From Oscillospiraceae bacterium (GTDB lineage Bacteria; Bacillota; Clostridia; Oscillospirales; Oscillospiraceae): a stretch of DNA of 35,361 nucleotides. The first letter of the stretch is position 1, and every line of letters begins with the position of its first letter. The stretch lies in NCBI GenBank assembly GCA_009779845.1, contig WRBE01000025.1:1-35361 (forward strand), given 5' to 3'. Below the pieces are notes generated by a model that did no database searches, had not been told where the DNA came from, and saw only the letters and a list, made by a program, of their open reading frames with translations. Both the position numbers and the translations under genes were made by a program. Shown piece after piece: positions 7,787-16,299 of the stretch.

Positions 7787-9760
7787 TTATATCGCTTCTA
7801 CGGTTTCGGTTATATATTCTAATTTTTGCAAGCGGCCGATAGGCGCACCGCTTCGAAAATCCGAACCCTCAAGCCCGGCCTGCCGTACACTTTTCGGCCG
7901 GGGTGTGCCTTTTTTGATATCCCGCTCTTTTAGTTGATAGGCGGGCACAATGCTATGCACCAGTTGTTTGATTGAGTCACTCTCGCTATAGGCTGTGCGG
8001 TACAGTTGTTTCAGTGCGTCCAAAAATTCATTTTCGTTGAATTCCGTTGGCTTTTCTATGAAAATTAGCTTGTTTTCTGTGCGCAACAGCTTTTCTTCAT
8101 CCATCAACAACTCTTCATAGAGCTTTTCCCCGGGACGAAGCCCGGAATATTTGATCTCAATATCCACATCGGGCGTAAAGCCGGATAGGCGGATTAGCCG
8201 CTCGGCTAACTCTTTGATTTTCACGGCTTGTCCCATATCCAGCACAAATATCTCGCCACCCTTTGCGTCCGCCCCGGCCTGCAAGACAAGAGAGGTCGCC
8301 TCCGGTATGGTCATGAAATAGCGTGTTACCTCCGGGTGGGTCACGGTGACCGGGCCCCCGGCCTCAATCTGCTTGGTAAACACGGGAATCACACTGCCGT
8401 TACTGCCCAATACGTTGCCAAACCGCACTGCTACGAACTCTGTCTGATAACGGTTGTTGCACAACTGCATAACCATCTCACAGATACGCTTGCTGGCGCC
8501 CATAATGTTGGTGGGGTTCACCGCCTTGTCGGTAGAAATCAGAATAAACCGCTCTACCCCGTGGTTGGCCGCCGCTAGAGCTGTGTTATATGTACCAAAG
8601 ACGTTGTTTTTAATGGCCTCGTTGGGGCTATCCTCCATCAACGGGACATGCTTATGGGCGGCCGCATGGTATACGATGTCGGGCCGATAGGTTGCAAACA
8701 CATTCTCTAGTCTTTTCTCACACCGAACCGAACCAATCAACACCACCAAGTCTAAGTTCGAGTGGGTGTTTCTTAACTCTTGCTGCAGTTCGTAGGCGTT
8801 GTTTTCATAAATATCGAAGATAATGAGCTGGCCCACACCGTTTGCCGCAATCTGGCGGCACAATTCACTGCCGATGCTGCCGGCACCGCCGGTGACAAGA
8901 ACAGTTTTCCCTGACACATACCGGCCGACTTTTTCCGTGGTCAACTCTACCACGTCCCGCCCCAGCAGCTCTTCTACCTTCACTTTGCGAATCTTGTTCA
9001 CGCTGACTTCGTCTCGCATCAGTTGGTAAACGCCGGGCACAACTTTGACCTCACAGCCTGTCGCTTGCTTACAAATGCCAACGATCTTCTGCCGTTCTTT
9101 CTCGCTGATGCTAGGCAGGGCCACAATAATCTCTGTGATGTTATATTTTTCTATGCTACCAAGAATTTGCTCTCGTCCGCCGACCACCCGTACACCGTGG
9201 ATATAGGCCCCGTGCTTTTGAGGGTTGTCGTCTATGATACAGCGCACCTTTGTACGCAAATCACGATTCCGCTCAATCTCGGACATTACCATACTGCCGG
9301 CCTCTCCGGCACCAACAATCATGGTATTGACCTGTTGCTGTCCATTCTTGGAGAATAGCATCCTAGTAAAGCGATAAGAGAAGCGCCCAACAGAGACCAT
9401 CATAAACAGGCACACCGCATAGAGAGGGAAGTAGCTTCTAAACATGTGCTGACTCAGCATAACATAGCTCAAAATATTGAGCAAGAACGAGGCTCCACAC
9501 GCCTGAACAATAACAAACACTTCCCGCATGTGGGCATAGCGCCATAGGGTCGTGTACATGCGGAACAGGGCAAAAATAGCAATGGTGCCAATGGTGTTGA
9601 TGGCTATCATGCTGATGGCCGCACTTGCAAATTCCGGTGGAATGTAGGCTATCTCCATGTTAAAGCGAACCCATATCGCAAGGAATGAGCTGAGATTAAT
9701 AAAGATGATATCTTGTAAGACAAGCAACGCCTTACGCAAAATTGAGCGCCTTTGTTTCAT
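7787..9760 (-). CDS. capD: CapD/WbpM-type membrane UDP-GlcNAc 4,6-dehydratase
   Basis: A 657-residue protein. Residues 1-130 hold about four membrane helices. A first nucleotide-binding domain follows (MIVGAGEAGSMVM), then the catalytic extended SDR domain (VLVTGGAGSIGSELCRQI; YHAAAHKHVPLMEDSP; ISTDKAVNPTNIMGASKR). The catalytic Tyr is replaced by Met, giving the S-M-K triad typical of WbpM/CapD. These enzymes make UDP-4-keto-6-deoxy-GlcNAc, the precursor of UDP-D-QuiNAc and UDP-D-FucNAc. With the reductase gene at 12567-13424 it should supply the priming sugar. ATG at 9760 has AAGGAA about 10 bases upstream. Confidence 0.92.
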   Translation of the reverse strand: MKQRRSILRKALLVLQDIIFINLSSFLAIWVRFNMEIAYIPPEFASAAISMIAINTIGTIAIFALFRMYTTLWRYAHMREVFVIVQACGASFLLNILSYVMLSQHMFRSYFPLYAVCLFMMVSVGRFSYRFTRMLFSKNGQQQVNTMIVGAGEAGSMVMSEIERNRDLRTKVRCIIDDNPQKHGAYIHGVRVVGGREQILGSIEKYNITEIIVALPSISEKERQKIVGICKQATGCEVKVVPGVYQLMRDEVSVNKIRKVKVEELLGRDVVELTTEKVGRYVSGKTVLVTGGAGSIGSELCRQIAANGVGQLIIFDIYENNAYELQQELRNTHSNLDLVVLIGSVRCEKRLENVFATYRPDIVYHAAAHKHVPLMEDSPNEAIKNNVFGTYNTALAAANHGVERFILISTDKAVNPTNIMGASKRICEMVMQLCNNRYQTEFVAVRFGNVLGSNGSVIPVFTKQIEAGGPVTVTHPEVTRYFMTIPEATSLVLQAGADAKGGEIFVLDMGQAVKIKELAERLIRLSGFTPDVDIEIKYSGLRPGEKLYEELLMDEEKLLRTENKLIFIEKPTEFNENEFLDALKQLYRTAYSESDSIKQLVHSIVPAYQLKERDIKKGTPRPKSVRQAGLEGSDFRSGAPIGRLQKLEYITETVEAI

Positions 9761-9805
9761 ATATGTTCCATTCCTTTTGGGCTGGTTTCTAGCTGCATGT
9801 GTCTA

Positions 9806-11299
9806 TTATTCCAATACCTCTGCGTCAACAAACACTTCGCCCCGTTGCAGGGCTGCGATTTGTTCTCTGACGACGTTCACCTGTTCCATATCCGGCCGTA
9901 TGACAAAGAGGGAGGTCCCCGGCATAGAGAAGCAGTTCGTTGAATGGCCGTGCGCACCGTCTACCCCCACGCTTTTCATGTTCCACGAATAAGACAGACG
10001 TAGTTGGTCTCGGATCAATGCTTGGATTTGCTCGTATGTCATATTGGTGTCCATGCCCGTTTCCACACTGCTCAGAATCGCATTTGCCCCTGTTAAGATG
10101 GCCGGTGACATGGCCCGTCTTAAAATAGCGGAGATGACCGCTTGCTGGTTGGCCCCCCGGCCAATATCCCCGCCGGGTACATTAAACCGCTCCCGAGAGA
10201 ACTCCAGCGCTTGGCGGCCGGTGAATCGGTTTATCCCTTGTGATACAGGCATACCCAAACTTGAGGTAAAGCCATGGGCAGAATATACATCGACACCGCC
10301 CAATGCGTCAATAATTTCAATAAATGACGTGAAGTTCACACGGACATAAAACGGAATGTCAACCCCATAGAGTTCCGACAGTGCCGCCATAGATGTCTGA
10401 ACGCCGTAGATACCGGCATGGGTCAGCTTGTCATTTTGGGCCCCTGTAACCCCCGGAAATGGGAGATAATAGTCTCGAGGTGTATTGATGAGCAGTATCT
10501 GGTGGGTGTCCGGGTTTACCACCATCAGCATATTCACGTCACTCAGGCCGCTGGTTTCAATGCTGCCAAACACATCCATGCCGCTAATGAACACAGCAAA
10601 GGTATCATCGCTGACATCAACTTCAGCGGCAACGGTGCTCTCTTCCACTCTTTCGATTTGTCTGGACTCAATTACCCGGATTTCTTCTAAAAATCCCGGG
10701 CGGTGTTCTTCCAGTAGGCTCCGAAATACCTCATTGTAAATAATCGCTTGCACTTCGCCATAGCGCAACCCATCTACCTGTTCTAGCAAACTCGCATACT
10801 CTCGTTCTGTGATGGCGGTTCCCAAGTCCGCATTCAACTCTTCTACAGCAGTCCTGACCGCATCTCCGCCCATGGCGTATTGCACACCGAAAACATAGCC
10901 CGCCGCATCTTGCAGCGACTCTGCCGAGTCGCCAACCAATACCGCCACCACCACATTATCAATGGTAACCGTCCGTCCGTCCCCGGCAATCGCCCGGAGG
11001 GCACCGTCGCCCTGATGTCCAAAATATACCCCAAATACCAGCAATATCGACATCAACACACTGACAATCTTCCCTGCACGGGCTTTCCCTCTGGTCATCC
11101 TCTGCGTTACAAATGAGAACACCAGCAATACGGTCAGTGCGCTGAGTATGCCCACCAATTGGCCCGCTGGTAGAATGTTAAGTTGCAGCAGCACCGTGGC
11201 AAACCCAATTGTCACGAATAATTGAATCCCACATAACACAAGCCCGATCTTCCGGCTTGTATGGCTCGTCTTTTTCCTTTTTGTGCTTCTTTGTGTCAT
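9806..11299 (-). CDS. LytR-CpsA-Psr (LCP) family wall-glycan ligase
   Basis: A 497-residue membrane protein. Three hydrophobic segments occupy roughly residues 18-110, followed by an extracellular accessory domain (about 115-230) and the LCP catalytic domain (about 230-470). LCP hallmarks are SDVNMLMVVNP, LLINTPRDYYLPFPG, NDKLTHAGIYG, the VNFTSFIEIIDALGGVDV block and FSRERFNVPGGDIGRGANQQ, which include the acidic and arginine residues that bind the pyrophosphate lipid. The three-helix N-terminus resembles streptococcal CpsA. LCP enzymes move glycans from undecaprenyl pyrophosphate to peptidoglycan, so this gene indicates that the locus product is wall-attached. It has its own promoter at 11336-11365. 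Confidence 0.9.
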   Translation of the reverse strand: MTQRSTKRKKTSHTSRKIGLVLCGIQLFVTIGFATVLLQLNILPAGQLVGILSALTVLLVFSFVTQRMTRGKARAGKIVSVLMSILLVFGVYFGHQGDGALRAIAGDGRTVTIDNVVVAVLVGDSAESLQDAAGYVFGVQYAMGGDAVRTAVEELNADLGTAITEREYASLLEQVDGLRYGEVQAIIYNEVFRSLLEEHRPGFLEEIRVIESRQIERVEESTVAAEVDVSDDTFAVFISGMDVFGSIETSGLSDVNMLMVVNPDTHQILLINTPRDYYLPFPGVTGAQNDKLTHAGIYGVQTSMAALSELYGVDIPFYVRVNFTSFIEIIDALGGVDVYSAHGFTSSLGMPVSQGINRFTGRQALEFSRERFNVPGGDIGRGANQQAVISAILRRAMSPAILTGANAILSSVETGMDTNMTYEQIQALIRDQLRLSYSWNMKSVGVDGAHGHSTNCFSMPGTSLFVIRPDMEQVNVVREQIAALQRGEVFVDAEVLE

Positions 11300-11335
11300 C
11301 TCTAACTCTCTCTCCGGAAATATGCACTTCCATTT

Positions 11336-11365
11336 ATTCTATCACAAATGTTCTTTTTCTGTCAA
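11336..11365 (-). promoter_or_regulatory. Internal promoter for the LCP gene
   Basis: On the minus strand TTGACA (11365-11360), 18 bases, TAGAAT (11341-11336). The -35 box overlaps the last codons of the upstream glycosyltransferase gene. It lies about 37 bases before the LCP start codon and would let LCP and downstream genes be made without the operon promoter. Confidence 0.7.
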
Positions 11366-12570
11366 CTATTCGGTGTATGGGTCACTTTTTCCATAACACC
11401 CTCTAAGGCGTCCACCACACGCTCTTTGGTAAAACTATCCTCAAATGTCTGGATACAGTTAGCGCGGATATCGTTGATTGCAACAGGGTCTAACTCCATC
11501 AATTCCTCTACCCCGGCGCAGACGCTCTCCGGCGTCCGTGCTACCACCAGACCGCAGTTCCCCTTTGTTACAATGTCGGCACTCTCCCCACTGACTGCCG
11601 CTAAAATCGGCGTACCGCAGGCGAGATACGTCTGCATTTTTGCCGGAATCGTCATGTCAAAAATCACATTGTCACTAAACGACAAATAGGCACAGTCGGC
11701 ATAATGGATGTATTGGTTCGCCTCTGCTTCAGAAACCTTTCCGACAAACACTACCTTGTCTAGCACTTGGGCCTGTTGCGCTTTTTCATATAGCCGCTGT
11801 TTTGCCCGGCCATCGCCCACAATATGCCACTTAACCGATTTTTCCTTTAGCATCCCCGCCGCTTCAATGAGCAAGTCCAATCCTTGCGCTTCCCCAATGT
11901 TCCCGGCAAATGCGATGTGGAAGCTGTCGTCGTCATAACTCGCCGGTTTTGTCATGGTGTTTACATCCGGCCACTCACAAAATTGGGGCCAAAAGATGCA
12001 CTTCTCCGGTGCTACACCCCGAGCTGTTACGGCATTCCGAAAGCTGTTCGACGAACAAAGGATTTTATCGCTACCGCTATAGATTTTATCTACAATCCGG
12101 TCAATAAACCGGATGACAAATTTGTTGCGGATTCCTAGCACATGGATTACATTCTCCGGCCATAGGTCTTGCAGATTAAATAACATAGGTGTCTGAAACT
12201 TCTCTTTGTAAGTAAGGGCGGGCAAGCCCACTGTCACAGGAGACACTTCAAAGACGAAAACAATGTCGAAATGTTCCTTACAGTTTTTAACCCACTTGTT
12301 CCCCTGGGCCACAAAACTATAGCAGTTCCACAGCAACCCCAAAGGCGTCTTTCCCCTTGGGCGCATCTTCACTCTGTGAATGTGAATCCCGTTCCACTGG
12401 GTTTTGTAGGGCATGTTGAATCCATACCCCTCATAAATGCGGCCCTGGGGATATTGGGGATAGCCGGTCAGCACATGCACTTCATGCCCTCGGTTCACAA
12501 GTTCTATACAGAGATCATTGATCCGAAACGTCTCTGGATAAAAGTACTGGGTAACAACTAATATCTTCAA
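11362..12570 (-). CDS. WbuB/CapL-like family 4 glycosyltransferase, probable L-FucNAc transferase
   Basis: About 402 residues with a GT-B fold. The N-terminus reads ILVVTQYFYPETFRINDL and HEVHVLTGYPQYPQGRIYEGYG, the pattern of WbuB-type enzymes. The C-terminal GT1/GT4 domain shows FHIAFAGNIGEAQGLDLLIEAA, HIVGDGRAKQRLYE and MQTYLACGTPILA. TTG at 12570 is the preferred start: it overlaps the stop of the reductase gene as TTGA, giving a four-base coupling. A longer reading from 12618 adds 16 unrelated residues. WbuB/CapL relatives transfer L-FucNAc, and this operon makes UDP-L-FucNAc, so that donor is the best guess. Confidence 0.87.
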   Translation of the reverse strand: MKILVVTQYFYPETFRINDLCIELVNRGHEVHVLTGYPQYPQGRIYEGYGFNMPYKTQWNGIHIHRVKMRPRGKTPLGLLWNCYSFVAQGNKWVKNCKEHFDIVFVFEVSPVTVGLPALTYKEKFQTPMLFNLQDLWPENVIHVLGIRNKFVIRFIDRIVDKIYSGSDKILCSSNSFRNAVTARGVAPEKCIFWPQFCEWPDVNTMTKPASYDDDSFHIAFAGNIGEAQGLDLLIEAAGMLKEKSVKWHIVGDGRAKQRLYEKAQQAQVLDKVVFVGKVSEAEANQYIHYADCAYLSFSDNVIFDMTIPAKMQTYLACGTPILAAVSGESADIVTKGNCGLVVARTPESVCAGVEELMELDPVAINDIRANCIQTFEDSFTKERVVDALEGVMEKVTHTPNS

Positions 12571-13424
12571 GTTTGGCCCTCTGTCTTTCTGATGCTCTCC
12601 GCAAAATCTGTGACGCAATAGGCAAAATCCATGTAATCTGACATGCCCTTGTCATAGACTAGGTCTCCAAACAGCTTATTGAGCACATTGACCCGTTTCG
12701 ACAGCAAAGCCACTACCGGGTTTAACAGCCGAACCCCCCGCACTCGCTTGCCGTGCACCTTTGCAATTTCACACACCAACCGGAAGGTATTCACATATTC
12801 CCTGTTTTGCGGGTAAAATATACCGCTTTCATTCTGCTCCACCATCAAACGTATAAACTCACACAGATTATCAATGTGTAGCATACTTCTTTGGTTTTTC
12901 ACACAGGGAAACAGGGGCGTTTTTAAGGCCAAACTCGCCAGCCGGGGGTAGTTCCCTTTTGAGTCTTTCCCATAAATCATGGGCGGCCGGATGCTGACCA
13001 TGCGGAAATTGTCCTCTTGTAACTCATGCAGTTTCAAATCCGCCTGTAGCTTGCTGTCCCCGTAAAAGTTTTTCGGTTTGGGCACTGTGTCCGCCTTGAT
13101 TACGCCATGTTCTGTGCCATATAAGATGATACTGCTCATAAACACAAACTGCCCGACTCCATCGGCCTTGGCCTTTTGTGCCGTCTCCACGGCTAGGTCA
13201 CAGTTTACTTTATAATACTGCTCGCGCATGTCAGCCTTGGCGTCTGCATGGGCAATCCCCGCCACATGGAGTATAGCATCAAACCCAGCAAAGCTCTTCT
13301 CCCGCCATGTGCCGTCAATCATGTCTATGGTTTCCACCGAATACTTGTCCGCATATTGACCCGCCCACCGGACAAAGGACATGCCAATATAGCTATTTGC
13401 CCCTGTAATCAGTATTTTTTTCAT
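12567..13424 (-). CDS. CapN/WbpV-like NAD-dependent epimerase/reductase for the priming sugar
   Basis: About 285 residues of the extended SDR family. KKILITGANSYIGMSF is the NAD-binding glycine motif, LHVAGIAH and FMSSIILYG follow, and FYGDSKLQADLKL carries the Tyr-x3-Lys pair (Y-G-D-S-K). Relatives (S. aureus CapN, P. aeruginosa WbpV/WbjF) reduce UDP-4-keto-6-deoxy-GlcNAc to UDP-D-FucNAc or UDP-D-QuiNAc. Which epimer is made cannot be told from sequence. ATG at 13424 comes one base after the stop of the priming transferase gene; the longer reading from 13448 overlaps that gene. It should work with the CapD-type dehydratase upstream and the priming transferase downstream in the pathway. Confidence 0.85.
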   Translation of the reverse strand: MKKILITGANSYIGMSFVRWAGQYADKYSVETIDMIDGTWREKSFAGFDAILHVAGIAHADAKADMREQYYKVNCDLAVETAQKAKADGVGQFVFMSSIILYGTEHGVIKADTVPKPKNFYGDSKLQADLKLHELQEDNFRMVSIRPPMIYGKDSKGNYPRLASLALKTPLFPCVKNQRSMLHIDNLCEFIRLMVEQNESGIFYPQNREYVNTFRLVCEIAKVHGKRVRGVRLLNPVVALLSKRVNVLNKLFGDLVYDKGMSDYMDFAYCVTDFAESIRKTEGQT

Positions 13425-13425
13425 G

Positions 13426-14073
13426 TTACACGCTCTCCTCGTCTGCATCTGCCGCTTCCGGGTTCGGCTCTGTGGCAGCGGGGCCGCCTTCTGCCACGCC
13501 CTCTTTTTTTAACACACTGGTGATAGTGCCGAAAAAACATTTGACGTCAAAGCGAAAGCTCATACGCGCTACATATTCACCGTCTAGCTTTGCTTTCACA
13601 TCAATGGGCAGCTCATCCCGCCCGTTAATCTGCGCCCAGCCGGTGAGTCCGGGCCGCACATCGTTGGCACCGTATTTGTCCCGCTCATCAATCAAATCAA
13701 ATTGGTTCCACAGTGCTGGACGGGGGCCGATAATGCTCATTTTCCCCGTGAGAATATGAACCACCTGAATGGTCTCATCCAAAGAAAGCTTCCGAAGCAC
13801 CCGTCCAACCCGGCTGATATACGCATCCGGATCCTCCAGCAAATGGGTGGGCATATCCTTCGGTGCATCGGTACGCATGGTGCGAAATTTGAGCATGGCA
13901 AAGGTGCCCTTGCCCTTCAGCACTCGCTGTTGCTTAAAAAACACAGGCCCCGGTGAATCTAACTTGATCACGACCGCCAACACCAAAAACACCGGCGAGA
14001 GTACCACCAAACCAATAAACGCCAACACAAAATCGATTAGCCGCTTGCCGCATGTTATGTACAAAAACATCAT
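13426..14073 (-). CDS. Priming phosphoglycosyl transferase (CapM/PglC/WbpL functional class)
   Basis: A 215-residue bacterial sugar transferase of the small monotopic type. It has one N-terminal hydrophobic segment (FVLAFIGLVVLSPVFLVLAV), then IKLDSPGPVFFKQQR, MLKFRTMR, the catalytic Asp-Glu in LSLDETIQV, and MSIIGPRPALW and RPGLTGWAQINGRD. The family transfers a sugar 1-phosphate onto undecaprenyl phosphate, starting the glycan. The last 20 or so residues are an unusual Ala/Glu/Asp/Pro-rich tail. Two adjacent ATGs (14073 and 14070) are possible starts; AAGGA touches the first, so the second may be used. First gene of the operon. Confidence 0.93.
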   Translation of the reverse strand: MMFLYITCGKRLIDFVLAFIGLVVLSPVFLVLAVVIKLDSPGPVFFKQQRVLKGKGTFAMLKFRTMRTDAPKDMPTHLLEDPDAYISRVGRVLRKLSLDETIQVVHILTGKMSIIGPRPALWNQFDLIDERDKYGANDVRPGLTGWAQINGRDELPIDVKAKLDGEYVARMSFRFDVKCFFGTITSVLKKEGVAEGGPAATEPNPEAADADEESV

Positions 14074-14136
14074 TCCTTACGCAATTTTCCAGAAACCCCA
14101 CCATAGAGCGAGTATTTTCTTTTTTCGAGCTTTCAT

Positions 14137-14165
14137 ACTATAACATATTATCATTCAAACTGCAA
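14137..14165 (-). promoter_or_regulatory. Promoter of the polysaccharide operon
   Basis: On the minus strand TTGCAG (14165-14160), 17 bases, TATAGT (14142-14137). It is the only clear promoter in the 135-base gap between the M56 peptidase gene and the priming transferase gene, and would give a leader of about 60 bases. Confidence 0.6.
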
Positions 14166-14208
14166 ATGAATCGGCATATCTTAATGATAGCTTCGATTTT
14201 TTCATGCG

Positions 14209-15825
14209 CTAGGCGGGGCCGTGGTTTATCGTGCCAATGTTCATTTGTGTGAGCATCCCTCCCCGAAGATTCACTTGCGCAAGGTTCGTCGTGACCCATA
14301 CGGCATCCTCATATGTCACCCAGAGTTTATCACGCAATTCTATCAAATAGAATTCAAACTCACTTGCGTCTGCTCTGGCTCCATAGTTTGCCTCCGCACT
14401 CCAAGACGCACGCTCCATAAAGCTTTCCAGCCCATGTATCCCATACCGCCCATTCGCGTTTACCACAAGTGTCTCAAACTCTGAAGCACTCAACCGCGTG
14501 AATGTCTGAGTGCGATGCGCAGGATCAGGGTAAGGGAATCCTTCTGATACAGGGGCAGTGGTGCGTGAAGCCTCTGTCTCAGGATCCGGCTCAGGGGGGG
14601 TGGGTTCTTCTGTGTCAGGCGCCTCTTCGGGGGGCGATGCGGGATCGGCATCCTCTACATCAACATCATACGCCGTTTCGTTTGCATTGTCCGCCTCTGG
14701 CGAAGGGAAGCCTTCCCTCACTTCCGTCACCAGCTCGTCACGTACCGTCAAATCATTGAGTATGTCAGCAGGTGAATATTGTATCCCACTATCATCTGCG
14801 TCAACCTCTAATGGTGCACCAGGTATATTAAAATGTGATTGTGCTCTATCCGTTCGTTCGTGTACAGGCCCATCGGGGGAGGCCGCAAAGGCTGTCATGG
14901 CACCTATGACCAGCGCCAGTGCCACAACGGCTCCAACCACGGATTTTCTTTTCGCTTTTGTCAACACCCGGATTCTCTCCGCTACCATGTGTTTACTAAA
15001 ACCGCTGCCCACAAACGATAATGTTCTTTTCCGCTCCGCCATGTCCAATAGGGTTAACCCATACGCTGCCCTTACTTTCTGCCCAAAGCGTTTTAGCACT
15101 GCTTCGTCACAAGATAGCTCAATATCACGGTTTGCAAGCACATACATCAGCCAAACAAGGGGGTTGAACCAATAGATACACAACACTGCCGCAAACACTA
15201 ATTTCCACACATAGTCAAAGCGTTTCACATGGATCAGCTCGTGTGTCAAAACATAGCTCAACTTCTCTTCATCCTCAAAATCCATCCCGGCAGGCAAGAG
15301 GATCGTGGGCCGCAAAACCCCATAAGTCAACGGTGAGCGAATCTGATCCGACTGCCGTATGCAGATTGAGCGGCGAAGTTTGTGCTTCAAACAAAACGCA
15401 GTTATATACGCATGTTCCACAGGCAAAGATGTGCGCATTTTTCTCCGAAACCGATAGTGGGTAGCAACCAAATAAAGGGCCAAAAGCACACTGCCCACCA
15501 CCCATACACCGGTGATCACAACAGTCCAGCTCAAAGCCACCTGCTCCACAACGGCAGAAGGCGGCACCACGTCCGGCCAAGGAAGCTGAAACGGCACATA
15601 GGGGCCACCCACAACACCAGGTGTGACACCTGTCCGCAAGGCAGGAAGGTTCAACAACTGCCACACATCAAAGGTCACCGGGAACGAAAACGGAACCAAC
15701 AGCCGTACACTCACAAGGCCCCAAATGACAACAAAAATCCGTTTCGGTAACCAGTTCATTGCAAAAAATCGAATCAAAATACCTACCGCAATCATAGCAG
15801 AGGCAGACAGAAGTATCTCAAGCAC
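14209..15825 (-). CDS. BlaR1-like M56 membrane metallopeptidase sensor
   Basis: A 538-residue antirepressor-type protease. Membrane helices lie at about residues 5-25, 30-50, 99-121, 210-232 and 295-315. The zinc site HELIH is at about 195-199, with the further acidic ligand in SCDEAVLKRFG. After the last helix comes a long Pro/Glu/Asp/Ser-rich linker (about 330-430) and a C-terminal domain of about 90 residues. The C-terminus is not the penicillin-binding domain of true BlaR1/MecR1: no SxxK motif is seen. Such proteins cleave a BlaI-type repressor after sensing a signal outside. GTG at 15825 has a perfect AAGGAGG 7 bases upstream, overlapping the end of the repressor gene, so the two are co-translated. 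Confidence 0.88.
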   Translation of the reverse strand: MLEILLSASAMIAVGILIRFFAMNWLPKRIFVVIWGLVSVRLLVPFSFPVTFDVWQLLNLPALRTGVTPGVVGGPYVPFQLPWPDVVPPSAVVEQVALSWTVVITGVWVVGSVLLALYLVATHYRFRRKMRTSLPVEHAYITAFCLKHKLRRSICIRQSDQIRSPLTYGVLRPTILLPAGMDFEDEEKLSYVLTHELIHVKRFDYVWKLVFAAVLCIYWFNPLVWLMYVLANRDIELSCDEAVLKRFGQKVRAAYGLTLLDMAERKRTLSFVGSGFSKHMVAERIRVLTKAKRKSVVGAVVALALVIGAMTAFAASPDGPVHERTDRAQSHFNIPGAPLEVDADDSGIQYSPADILNDLTVRDELVTEVREGFPSPEADNANETAYDVDVEDADPASPPEEAPDTEEPTPPEPDPETEASRTTAPVSEGFPYPDPAHRTQTFTRLSASEFETLVVNANGRYGIHGLESFMERASWSAEANYGARADASEFEFYLIELRDKLWVTYEDAVWVTTNLAQVNLRGGMLTQMNIGTINHGPA

Positions 15826-15837
15826 AAGAACGCCTCC

Positions 15838-16197
15838 TTATTCCAAACCTTCTAGCAACTTTCGCAGATTTTGCAGTTGCTCCGGACTCATTTTGTTGCT
15901 GTTGATGAGCGACGCAACAAGCAAGTCAGTCGAACCATCAAACATTTTGTCAACGAACTTTTTGGCCTCTTGCTCACGCACCTCGTTTTTGGAGATTCGG
16001 GCATGGCACAAAAAGTCTGTTCCCCGCCGCTCAATCACGCCCTTGTCAACGCACTTTTTAATGACCGTATACGTCGTCGTCTTGCTCCACCCCACTTGCT
16101 CACCAAGCATTCTTGCCAGTTCTTTTGCAGTGGTATCGCCGACACGCCAAAGGATATCCATTACTTTTAATTCCGAATCAAACAATTGCGCTTTCAT
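15838..16197 (-). CDS. BlaI/MecI/CopY-family repressor
   Basis: A 119-residue winged-helix repressor starting MKAQLFDSELKVMDILW, with the recognition region ELARMLGEQVGWSKTTTYTVIKKCVDKGVIERRG and a C-terminal helical dimerisation part. Length and layout match BlaI/MecI. ATG at 16197 is preferred over 16233, because AGGAG lies upstream of it and the longer reading runs into the operator. It probably represses its own operon and the SLH gene through the shared TTCTAT-N4-ATAGAA sites, and is inactivated by the adjacent M56 protease. The target site differs from the TACA/TGTA-type sites known for BlaI, MecI and CopY. Confidence 0.93.
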   Translation of the reverse strand: MKAQLFDSELKVMDILWRVGDTTAKELARMLGEQVGWSKTTTYTVIKKCVDKGVIERRGTDFLCHARISKNEVREQEAKKFVDKMFDGSTDLLVASLINSNKMSPEQLQNLRKLLEGLE

Positions 16198-16234
16198 TAG
16201 GCACACTCCTATCATGTTAATATACGACAGCATA

Positions 16235-16272
16235 TGACACCTATATTCTATAAGAATAGAATATAGGTGTCA
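16235..16272. promoter_or_regulatory. Palindromic operator upstream of the blaI-like gene
   Basis: A perfect 38-base inverted repeat with 17-base arms and a 4-base centre. Its core is TTCTAT (16246-16251), AAGA, ATAGAA (16256-16261). It covers the spacer and the -10 box of the promoter at 16245-16273, so a bound dimer would block RNA polymerase. As an RNA hairpin it could also end transcripts of the SLH gene that stops at 16300. Confidence 0.85.
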
Positions 16273-16273
16273 A
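16245..16273 (-). promoter_or_regulatory. Promoter of the blaI-like / M56 operon
   Basis: On the minus strand TTGACA (16273-16268), 17 bases, TAGAAT (16250-16245). The same -35, spacing and -10 occur at the SLH gene promoter, and both are overlaid by the same operator. Confidence 0.85.
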
Positions 16274-16299
16274 GTGTTTTCCTAATATCTACCCTAGAA

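Noticed and set aside
11336-11352. Possible fourth BlaI-type operator at the LCP promoter
   Set aside because: Only one half-site (ATTCTATCAC) matches, and it is largely explained by the -10 box; the second half is absent.
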